Shown here in pieces: positions 53,341-64,000 of a stretch of DNA of 64,000 nucleotides. The first letter of the stretch is position 1. Each line of letters opens with the position of its first letter. Location: assembly GCA_030765065.1 (NCBI GenBank), contig CM060984.1, positions 1,560,001-1,624,000 of the forward strand, given 5' to 3'. Source of the stretch: Deroplatys truncata. Taxonomy: Eukaryota; Arthropoda; Insecta; Mantodea; Mantidae. The translations under genes and the position numbers were made by a program. The notes beneath the pieces are model-generated. The model was not told where the DNA came from. It searched no databases and worked only from the letters and a program-made list of their open reading frames with translations.

Positions 53341-56300
53341 ACACTCTAAAGCTCACCTACCCGAAGTAGCAAACTACAACTCATTAGCACAAACACACTC
53401 ACACTCTGAAGCTCACACACACCCGCAGTAACACCCTACAACTCATTAGCACAAACACACGCACACTCTAAAGCTCACACACCCACAGTCACACACTACA
53501 GCTCATTAGCACAAACACACTCACATTCTAAAGCTTACACACACCCGCAATAACACACTAGAACTCATTAGCACAAACACACTCACACCCTAAAGCTTAC
53601 ATACCCGCAGTCACAAAGTACAACTTATTAGCACAAACACACTCACACTCTAAAGCTCACACACACCCGCAGTAACACACTAGAACTCATTAGCACAAAC
53701 ACACTCACATTCTAAAGCTCACACACCCGCAGTCAATGACTACAACTCATTAGCACAAACACACTCTTACTCTAAAGTTCACACACACCCGAAGAAGCAC
53801 ACTACAACTCATTAGTACAAACACGCTCACACTCTGAAGCTCACACACACCCGCAGTCACAGAGTACAACTCATTAGCACAAACACACTCACACTCTAAA
53901 GCTCACACACCCACAGTCACACACTACAACTCATTAGCACAAACACACTCACATTCCAAAGCTTACACACACCCGCAGGAACACACTAGAACTCATTAGC
54001 ACAAACAAACTCACATTCTAAAGCTCACAAACACCCGCAGTAACACACTAGAACTCATTAGCACAAACACACTCACATTCTAAAGCTCACACACACCTGC
54101 AGTCGCAGACTACAACTCATTAGCACAAACACACTCTTACTCTAAAGCTCACACACACCCGAAGTAGCACAATACAACACATCAGCACAAACACACTCAC
54201 ACTCTGAAGCTCACACACCCGCAGTAACACCCTACAACTCATTGGCACAAACACACGCAAACTCTAAAGCTCACACACCCCCAGACACAGAATACAACTC
54301 TTTAGCACAAACACACTCTTACTCTAAAGCTCACACACCCGCAGTAACATACTACGACTCATTAGCACAAACACACTCAAACTCTAAAGCTCACACACCC
54401 CCGCAGTAACACACTACAACTCATTAGCACAATCACACACACAGTCTAAAGCTCACACACCCAAATTACACACTACAACTCATTAGCACAAACACATTCA
54501 CACTCTAAAGCTCACACACCGACAGTAACACACTACTACTCATTAGCACAAACACACCCACACCTTAAAGAAGCCACACCCGCAGTCACAGACTACAACT
54601 CATTATCACAAACACACGGACACTCTAAAACTCACACACACCCGCAGTGACACACTAGAACTGAATAGCACAAACACACCCACACAATAAAGCTCACACA
54701 CACCCGCAGTAACACACTACAACTGAATAGCACAAACACACTCACTCTAAAGCACACACACCCGCAGTCACGGACTACAACACATTAGCACAAACACACT
54801 CACATTCTATAGCTTACACACACACGCAGTAAAACACTAGAACTCATTAGCACAAACACACTCACATTCTAAAGCTTACACACACCCGCAGTAACACACT
54901 ACAACTCATTAGCACAAACACACTCACACCCTAACGCTTACACACACACGCAGTAACACACTAGAACTCATTAGCACAAACACACTCACATTCTAAAGCT
55001 TACACACACCCGCAGTAACACACTAGAACTCATTAGCACAAACACACTCACACCCTAAAGCTTACACACACCCGCAGTCACAAAGTACAACTCATTAGCA
55101 CAAACACACTCTTACTCTTAAGCCCACACACACCCGAAGTAGCACACTACTACACATTAGTACAAACACACTCACACTTGAAGCTCACACACACCCGCAA
55201 TCACAGAGCACAACTCATTAGCACAAAAACACTCACACTCTAAAGCTCACACACCCACAGTCACACACTACAACTCATTAGCACAAACACACTCACATTC
55301 TAAACTTAGACACATCCGCAGGAACACACTAGAACTCATTAGCACAAACACACTCACATTCCAAAGCTCACACACACCCGCAGTAACACACTAGAACTCA
55401 TTAGCACAAACTCACTCACATTCTAAAGCTCACACACACCCGCAGTCACATACTACAACTCATTAGCACAAACACACTCTTACTCTAAACTCACACACAC
55501 CCGAAGTAGCACAATACAACACATTAGCACAAACACACTTACACTCTGAAGCTCACACACACCCGCAGTAACACCTTACAACACATTGGCACAAACACAC
55601 CTTCACTCTAAAGCTCACACACCCGCAGTAACATACTACGACTCATTAGCACAAACACACTCACACTCTAAAACTCACACACCCCCGCAGTAACATACTA
55701 CAACTCATTAGGACTAACATACTCACCCTCTAAAGCTCGCACACACACCCTAAGTAACACACTTCAACTCATTAGCACAAACACACACAGTCTAAAGCTC
55801 ACACACCCGGAATAACACACAACAACTCACTAGCACAAACACATTCACAATCTAAAGCTCACACACCGGCAGTAACACACTAGAACTCATTAGCACAAAC
55901 TCACTCACACACTTAAGCTCACACACACCCGCAGTAACACACTACAACTCATTAGCACAAACACACTCACACTCTAAAGCTCACACACCCGCAGTAACAC
56001 ACTACAACTCATTATCTAAATAACACGCTTACTCTAAAACTCAAACACACCCGCAGTAACAGACTACAACTCATTAGCACAATAACACTCTTACTCCAAA
56101 GCTCACACACACCCGCAGTAACACACTACAACTCATTAGCACAATAACACTCTTACTCTAAAGCTCACACACCCGCAGTAACACTACAACTCATTAAAAA
56201 AAACACACTCACACTCTAAAGCTCACACAACCGCAGTCACAGACTACAACTCATTAGCACAAACACATTCACACCCTAAAGCTCACACACCCCAGTTAAA

Positions 56301-56401
56301 CAGTACAACTCATTAGCGCAAACACACTCACATTCTAAAGCTCACACACACGCAGTAACTCACTACAACCCATTAGAACAAAAACACACTCACACTCCAA
56401 A

Positions 56402-57571
56402 GCTCACACACTACCACTCACTAGCACGAACACACTCCAAAGCTCACACACTACAACTCACTAGCACAAACACACTCCAAAGCTTACACACCCGCAGTAA
56501 CACACTAACACTCATTAGCACAAACACACTCACACTTCAAAGCTCATACACCCCCGCAGTCACACACTACAACTCACTAGCACAAACACACTCACACTCT
56601 AAAGCTTACACACCCGCAGTCACAGACTACAACTCATTAACACAAACACACTCACACTCTAAAGCTCACACATCCGCAGTCAGAGACTACAGCTCATTAG
56701 CACAAACACACTCACACTTTAAAGCTCACACGCCCTCAGTAAAAGACTACAACTCATTAGCACAAAACACTCACATTCTAAAGCTCACGCACACCCGCAG
56801 TAACAGACTACAACTCATTAGCACAAACAGACTCACACTCTAAAGCTCACACTCCCGCAATCACAGACTACAACACATTAGCACAAACACACTGGCACTC
56901 TAAAGCTCACAAACATCCGCAGTAACACACTAAAACTCACTAGCACAAACACACTCTTACTCTAAAGCTCACTCACCCGCAGGAACACACTACAACTCAT
57001 TAGCACAAACACACTCACACTCTAAAGTTCACACATCCGCCGTCTAGCACCACAACTCATTAGCACAAACACACTCACATTCTAAAGCTCACACACCCGC
57101 AGTAACACACTACAACTCATTAGCAAAAACACACTCACACTCTACAGCTCACATACACCCGAAGTAACACACTAAAACCCATTAGCACAAACCCACTCAC
57201 ACTCCAGAGCTCACTCACTACAACTCACTAGCACAAACACAATCCAAAGCTCAAACCTGCAGTAACACACTACAACTTATTAGCACAAATACACTCACAC
57301 TCCAAAGCTCACACACCCCCGCCGTAACACACTACAACTTATTAGCACCTACACACTCACACTCTAAAGCTCACATACCGCAGTAACACACTACAACTTA
57401 TTAGCGCAAACACACTCACACTCTTAAGCTCACACACACCCGCAGTAACACACTACAACCCATTAAAACAAAAACACACTCACACTCCAAAGCTCACACA
57501 CTACCATTCACTAGCACAAACACACTCAAAAGCTCACACACTACACCTCACTAGCACAAACACACTCCAAA
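56402..57571 (+). repeat. Short-monomer cluster, unit C copy 1
   Basis: 40-bp monomers at 56402-56481 (pair), 57209-57248 (single, with CCAGAG and AATCCAAAG flanks) and 57492-57571 (pair). The CACATCACTAATAGAC monomer that usually lies between the first pair and the single is missing here; at about 57030 CATCCGCCGTCTAGCACC follows directly. Confidence 0.85.
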
Positions 57572-58002
57572 GCTTACACACCCGCAGTAACACACTAACA
57601 CTCATTAGCACAAACACACTCACACTTCAAAGCCCATACACCCCCACAGTAACACACTACAACTCATTAGCACAAACACACTCACACTCTAAAGCTTACA
57701 TACCCGCAGTCACAAACTACAACTCATTAGCACAAACACACTCACACTCTAAAGCTCACACTCCCGCAGTCACAGACTACAACACATTAGCACAAATAAA
57801 CTCACACTCTAAAGCTCACACACCCGCAATAACACACTACAACTCATTAGAACAAACACACTCACACTCTAAAGCTCACACACACCCGAACAACACACGA
57901 CAACTCATTAGCACAAACCCACTCACACTCTAAAGCACACACACCCGCAGTCACAGACTACAACTCATTAGAACAAACACACTCACACTCTAAAGCTAAC
58001 AC

Positions 58003-58660
58003 ACCCGCAGTCACACACTACAACTCATTAGCACAAACACACTGACACTCTAAAGCACAAAAAACCCGCAGTCACAGACCACAACTCATTAGCAAAAACA
58101 CACTCTTACTCCAAAACTCACGCACACCCGCAGTAACACACTACAACTCATTAGCAAAACAAACTCTTACTCTAAAGCTCACACACACCCGCAGTCACAG
58201 ACTACAACTCATTAGCAAAAACACACTCTTACTCTAAAGCCCACACACACCCGCAGTCACAGACTACAACTCATTAGCAAAAACACACTCCTACTCTAAA
58301 GCTCACACACCACCGCAGTAACACACTACAACTTATTAGCACAAAGACACTCAGACTCGAAAGCTTACACTCATACACCCGCAGTAACGGACTACAGCTC
58401 ATTAGCACAAACCCACTGACACTCTAAAGCTCATACACCCGCAGTCGCAGACCACAACTCATTAGCGCAAACACACTCACACTCTAAATCTCTTGCACAC
58501 CCGCAGTAACACACTACAGCTCATTAGCACAAACACACTCACACTCCAAAGCTCACACACACGCAGTAACATACTTTAACTCAGTAGCACAAACACACTC
58601 ACACCCAAAAGCTCACACACCCGCAGTAACACAGTACAACTCATTAGCGCAAACACACTT
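58003..58660 (+). repeat. Divergent opening segment of unit C, copy 2
   Basis: Exact partner of 52683-53340 as far as I compared, including the extra TCATACAC near 58370 and CTCTTGCACACCC near 58490. These private variants are the best probes for counting C copies. Confidence 0.75.
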
Positions 58661-61600
58661 ACACTCTAAAGCTCACCTACCCGAAGTAGCAAACTACAAC
58701 TCATTAGCACAAACACACTCACACTCTGAAGCTCACACACACCCGCAGTAACACCCTACAACTCATTAGCACAAACACACGCACACTCTAAAGCTCACAC
58801 ACCCACAGTCACACACTACAGCTCATTAGCACAAACACACTCACATTCTAAAGCTTACACACACCCGCAATAACACACTAGAACTCATTAGCACAAACAC
58901 ACTCACACCCTAAAGCTTACATACCCGCAGTCACAAAGTACAACTTATTAGCACAAACACACTCACACTCTAAAGCTCACACACACCCGCAGTAACACAC
59001 TAGAACTCATTAGCACAAACACACTCACATTCTAAAGCTCACACACCCGCAGTCAATGACTACAACTCATTAGCACAAACACACTCTTACTCTAAAGTTC
59101 ACACACACCCGAAGAAGCACACTACAACTCATTAGTACAAACACGCTCACACTCTGAAGCTCACACACACCCGCAGTCACAGAGTACAACTCATTAGCAC
59201 AAACACACTCACACTCTAAAGCTCACACACCCACAGTCACACACTACAACTCATTAGCACAAACACACTCACATTCCAAAGCTTACACACACCCGCAGGA
59301 ACACACTAGAACTCATTAGCACAAACAAACTCACATTCTAAAGCTCACAAACACCCGCAGTAACACACTAGAACTCATTAGCACAAACACACTCACATTC
59401 TAAAGCTCACACACACCTGCAGTCGCAGACTACAACTCATTAGCACAAACACACTCTTACTCTAAAGCTCACACACACCCGAAGTAGCACAATACAACAC
59501 ATCAGCACAAACACACTCACACTCTGAAGCTCACACACCCGCAGTAACACCCTACAACTCATTGGCACAAACACACGCAAACTCTAAAGCTCACACACCC
59601 CCAGACACAGAATACAACTCTTTAGCACAAACACACTCTTACTCTAAAGCTCACACACCCGCAGTAACATACTACGACTCATTAGCACAAACACACTCAA
59701 ACTCTAAAGCTCACACACCCCCGCAGTAACACACTACAACTCATTAGCACAATCACACACACAGTCTAAAGCTCACACACCCAAATTACACACTACAACT
59801 CATTAGCACAAACACATTCACACTCTAAAGCTCACACACCGACAGTAACACACTACTACTCATTAGCACAAACACACCCACACCTTAAAGAAGCCACACC
59901 CGCAGTCACAGACTACAACTCATTATCACAAACACACGGACACTCTAAAACTCACACACACCCGCAGTGACACACTAGAACTGAATAGCACAAACACACC
60001 CACACAATAAAGCTCACACACACCCGCAGTAACACACTACAACTGAATAGCACAAACACACTCACTCTAAAGCACACACACCCGCAGTCACGGACTACAA
60101 CACATTAGCACAAACACACTCACATTCTATAGCTTACACACACACGCAGTAAAACACTAGAACTCATTAGCACAAACACACTCACATTCTAAAGCTTACA
60201 CACACCCGCAGTAACACACTACAACTCATTAGCACAAACACACTCACACCCTAACGCTTACACACACACGCAGTAACACACTAGAACTCATTAGCACAAA
60301 CACACTCACATTCTAAAGCTTACACACACCCGCAGTAACACACTAGAACTCATTAGCACAAACACACTCACACCCTAAAGCTTACACACACCCGCAGTCA
60401 CAAAGTACAACTCATTAGCACAAACACACTCTTACTCTTAAGCCCACACACACCCGAAGTAGCACACTACTACACATTAGTACAAACACACTCACACTTG
60501 AAGCTCACACACACCCGCAATCACAGAGCACAACTCATTAGCACAAAAACACTCACACTCTAAAGCTCACACACCCACAGTCACACACTACAACTCATTA
60601 GCACAAACACACTCACATTCTAAACTTAGACACATCCGCAGGAACACACTAGAACTCATTAGCACAAACACACTCACATTCCAAAGCTCACACACACCCG
60701 CAGTAACACACTAGAACTCATTAGCACAAACTCACTCACATTCTAAAGCTCACACACACCCGCAGTCACATACTACAACTCATTAGCACAAACACACTCT
60801 TACTCTAAACTCACACACACCCGAAGTAGCACAATACAACACATTAGCACAAACACACTTACACTCTGAAGCTCACACACACCCGCAGTAACACCTTACA
60901 ACACATTGGCACAAACACACCTTCACTCTAAAGCTCACACACCCGCAGTAACATACTACGACTCATTAGCACAAACACACTCACACTCTAAAACTCACAC
61001 ACCCCCGCAGTAACATACTACAACTCATTAGGACTAACATACTCACCCTCTAAAGCTCGCACACACACCCTAAGTAACACACTTCAACTCATTAGCACAA
61101 ACACACACAGTCTAAAGCTCACACACCCGGAATAACACACAACAACTCACTAGCACAAACACATTCACAATCTAAAGCTCACACACCGGCAGTAACACAC
61201 TAGAACTCATTAGCACAAACTCACTCACACACTTAAGCTCACACACACCCGCAGTAACACACTACAACTCATTAGCACAAACACACTCACACTCTAAAGC
61301 TCACACACCCGCAGTAACACACTACAACTCATTATCTAAATAACACGCTTACTCTAAAACTCAAACACACCCGCAGTAACAGACTACAACTCATTAGCAC
61401 AATAACACTCTTACTCCAAAGCTCACACACACCCGCAGTAACACACTACAACTCATTAGCACAATAACACTCTTACTCTAAAGCTCACACACCCGCAGTA
61501 ACACTACAACTCATTAAAAAAAACACACTCACACTCTAAAGCTCACACAACCGCAGTCACAGACTACAACTCATTAGCACAAACACATTCACACCCTAAA

Positions 61601-61721
61601 GCTCACACACCCCAGTTAAACAGTACAACTCATTAGCGCAAACACACTCACATTCTAAAGCTCACACACACGCAGTAACTCACTACAACCCATTAGAACA
61701 AAAACACACTCACACTCCAAA

Positions 61722-62891
61722 GCTCACACACTACCACTCACTAGCACGAACACACTCCAAAGCTCACACACTACAACTCACTAGCACAAACACACTCCAA
61801 AGCTTACACACCCGCAGTAACACACTAACACTCATTAGCACAAACACACTCACACTTCAAAGCTCATACACCCCCGCAGTCACACACTACAACTCACTAG
61901 CACAAACACACTTACACTCTAAAGCTTACACACCCGCAGTCACAGACTACAACTCATTAACACAAACACACTCACACTCTAAAGCTCACACATCCGCAGT
62001 CAGAGACTACAGCTCATTAGCACAAACACACTCACACTTTAAAGCTCACACGCCCTCAGTAAAAGACTACAACTCATTAGCACAAAACACTCACATTCTA
62101 AAGCTCACGCACACCCGCAGTAACAGACTACAACTCATTAGCACAAACAGACTCACACTCTAAAGCTCACACTCCCGCAATCACAGACTACAACACATTA
62201 GCACAAACACACTGGCACTCTAAAGCTCACAAACATCCGCAGTAACACACTAAAACTCACTAGCACAAACACACTCTTACTCTAAAGCTCACTCACCCGC
62301 AGGAACACACTACAACTCATTAGCACAAACACACTCACACTCTAAAGTTCACACATCCGCCGTCTAGCACCACAACTCATTAGCACAAACACACTCACAT
62401 TCTAAAGCTCACACACCCGCAGTAACACACTACAACTCATTAGCAAAAACACACTCACACTCTACAGCTCACATACACCCGAAGTAACACACTAAAACCC
62501 ATTAGCACAAACCCACTCACACTCCAGAGCTCACTCACTACAACTCACTAGCACAAACACAATCCAAAGCTCAAACCTGCAGTAACACACTACAACTTAT
62601 TAGCACAAATACACTCACACTCCAAAGCTCACACACCCCCGCCGTAACACACTACAACTTATTAGCACCTACACACTCACACTCTAAAGCTCACATACCG
62701 CAGTAACACACTACAACTTATTAGCGCAAACACACTCACACTCTTAAGCTCACACACACCCGCAGTAACACACTACAACCCATTAAAACAAAAACACACT
62801 CACACTCCAAAGCTCACACACTACCATTCACTAGCACAAACACACTCAAAAGCTCACACACTACACCTCACTAGCACAAACACACTCCAAA
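61722..62891 (+). repeat. Short-monomer cluster, unit C copy 2
   Basis: 40-bp monomers at 61722-61801, 62529-62568 and 62812-62891, each exactly 5,320 bp from its partner in copy 1. Confidence 0.85.
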
Positions 62892-63346
62892 GCTTACACA
62901 CCCGCAGTAACACACTAACACTCATTAGCACAAACACACTCACACTTCAAAGCCCATACACCCCCACAGTAACACACTACAACTCATTAGCACAAACACA
63001 CTCACACTCTAAAGCTTACATACCCGCAGTCACAAACTACAACTCATTAGCACAAACACACTCACACTCTAAAGCTCACACTCCCGCAGTCACAGACTAC
63101 AACACATTAGCACAAATAAACTCACACTCTAAAGCTCACACACCCGCAATAACACACTACAACTCATTAGAACAAACACACTCACACTCTAAAGCTCACA
63201 CACACCCGAACAACACACGACAACTCATTAGCACAAACCCACTCACACTCTAAAGCACACACACCCGCAGTCACAGACTACAACTCATTAGAACAAACAC
63301 ACTCACACTCTAAAGCTAACACACACGCAGTAACAGACTACAACTC

Positions 63347-63836
63347 ATTAGCACAAAAACACTCACACTCTAAAGCTCACACACCCGCAGTCACAGACTA
63401 CAACTCATTAGCACAAACACACTCTTACTCTAAAGCTCACACACATCCGAAGTAGCACACTACAACTCATTAGCACAAAACACACTGGCACTCTAAAGCT
63501 CACACACATCCGCAGTAACACACTACAACTCACTAGCACAAACACACTCTTACTCTAAAGCTCACTCACCCGCAGGAACACACTACAACTCATTAGCACA
63601 AAAACACTCACACTCTAAAGCTCACACACCCGCAGTCACAGACTACAACTCATTAGAACAAACACACTCTTACTCTAAAGCTCACACACATCCGAAGTAG
63701 CACACTACAACTCATTAGCACAAAACACACTGGCACTCTAAAGCTCACACACATCCGCAGTAACACACTACAACTCACTAGCACAAACACACTCTTACTC
63801 TAAAGCTCACTCACCCGCAGTCACACACTACAACTC
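63347..63836 (+). repeat. 245-bp tandem duplication (four monomers, two copies)
   Basis: ACTCACACTCTAAAGCTCAC recurs at 63361 and 63606, and CACACTGGCA at 63481 and 63726, both 245 bp apart. The block holds a CAGTCACAGAC monomer, a CCGAAGTAGCAC monomer, a CACTGGCAC monomer with one extra A, and an ACTCACTAGCAC monomer. I noticed one base change, AGAACAAAC near 63656 for AGCACAAAC. It is the smallest complete duplication here and sits at the right edge of the C array. Confidence 0.88.
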
Positions 63837-64000
63837 ATTAGCAAAAACACACTCACATGCTAAAGCTTATACACCCGCAGTCACACACTACAACTCATTA
63901 GCACACACACACTCACACTCTAAAACCTCACACAACCGCAGTAACACACTAGAACTCATAAGCACAAACACACTCACATTCTAAAGCTTACACACCCGCA
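63805..64000 (+). repeat. Return to the sequence at 51888 (offset 11,917 bp)
   Basis: The rare CACATGCTAAAGCTTATAC at about 63854 matches about 51937, and the following CTCTAAAACCTCACAC monomer also matches. Only a few bases differ in the visible 196 bp. The window ends here, so whether a full further unit follows cannot be seen. Confidence 0.8.

Larger units (their letters stand above)
52683..58002 (+). repeat. Higher-order repeat C, copy 1 (5,320 bp)
   Basis: The period is fixed by AAAGCACAAAAAACCCGCAG at about 52735 and 58055, and by CCTTAAAGAAGCC at 54563 and 59883, both 5,320 bp apart. Order of parts: a divergent opening (52683 to about 53340), a 672-type block (about 53460-54160), an A-like part (to about 55190), a linker 1-like part and a core block (55590-58002). 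The core stops before its usual end, cut by the joint with copy 2. Confidence 0.93.
58003..63322 (+). repeat. Higher-order repeat C, copy 2 (5,320 bp)
   Basis: Identical to copy 1 in every line I compared except one base, T near 61912 against C near 56592, with no length change. After 63322 this copy runs on into the normal core end (GCAGTAACAGACTAC), which copy 1 lacks. The joint at 58002/58003 links a core interior to the opening of the unit, at a CCCGCAG box. Confidence 0.93.
1..64000 (+). repeat. Satellite DNA array of about 60-bp monomers filling the window
   Basis: Every line of the window reads as head-to-tail copies of one monomer. A clean 60-bp example runs 661-720. Fixed landmarks are CCCGCAG, then AACACACTACAACTC, then ATTAGCACAAACACAC, then CTCTAAAGCT. 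Monomers of 62 bp differ by one extra CA before CCCGCAG. Frequent variants replace CACTACAACTC with CACTAGAACTC, GTAACACAC with GTCACAGAC, or CACACTCT with CACATTCT or CTTACTCT. I found no inverted monomer, no interruption by unique DNA and no stretch recognisable as a gene, RNA or transposon. The family is unknown to me. Eukaryotic heterochromatin is an inference from the gene-free tandem structure and the layered higher-order repeats. Confidence 0.97.

Noticed and set aside
54660..54690. AATAAA poly(A) signal in CACACAATAAAGCTC (also near 60005)
   Set aside because: A one-off satellite variant copied with unit C, with no transcript or gene upstream.
1..64000. CRISPR array
   Set aside because: There are no unique spacers between constant repeats; the whole period is repeated and varies gradually. 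No cas-like genes exist in the window.
1..64000. Transposon, tRNA, rRNA or other RNA genes
   Set aside because: I looked on both strands for terminal repeats, long reading frames and tRNA-like stems and saw only satellite monomers.

Overview
The whole 64 kb window is one continuous tandem-repeat (satellite) array. I see no protein-coding gene, RNA gene, transposon, CRISPR array or other unique sequence anywhere in it. The basic monomer is about 60 bp, with common 62-bp forms carrying one extra CA and rarer 40-bp forms. About 1,050 monomers fit in the window (window length divided by monomer size), and all that I read lie in the same orientation. The monomer has three recognisable boxes: CCCGCAG, ACAACTCATTAGCACAAAC and CTCTAAAGCT. 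The + strand is rich in A and C and very poor in G; the consensus monomer has 24 A, 23 C, 9 T and 4 G. Long gene-free satellite DNA with nested higher-order repeats points to a eukaryotic nuclear genome and a heterochromatic, pericentromeric or subtelomeric location. CA-rich minisatellites of this sort are familiar from fish and other vertebrates, but I cannot name the species or a known satellite family from the sequence alone.

Layout. (1) 1-8003 is a mosaic of variant monomers. It has a segment repeated 3,419 bp apart and two places where an 11-monomer, 672-bp block is tandemly doubled. (2) 8004-28459 holds three direct copies of a large higher-order unit, here called A, of 6,743, 6,858 and 6,855 bp. 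Each A copy contains its own 1.9-kb internal duplication. (3) 28460-35130 is a mosaic that looks first like the 5' block, then like the core of the next family, then like A again. (4) 35131-49964 holds two copies of a composite unit, B. Each B copy is built as linker 1 - core - linker 2 - core; the first has lost 626 bp from its second core. A further linker 2 follows to about 51060. (5) 51060-52682 is A-like sequence and then a stretch marked by CTCTAAAACCTCACAC. (6) 52683-63322 holds two nearly identical 5,320-bp copies of unit C. (7) 63323-64000 has a 245-bp tandem duplication and then re-enters the sequence seen at 51888, which suggests a still larger period of about 11.9 kb.

How it fits together. 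Nothing acts as a gene. The information here is evolutionary: repeated unequal exchange and slippage between monomers at several scales (60 bp, 245 bp, 672 bp, 1.9 kb, 4.1 kb, 5.3 kb, 6.9 kb, 7.1-7.7 kb and about 11.9 kb), with the breakpoints I could place falling in register inside the monomer. The short open frames present are by-products of a 60-bp period, which is 20 codons, and I do not regard them as genes.
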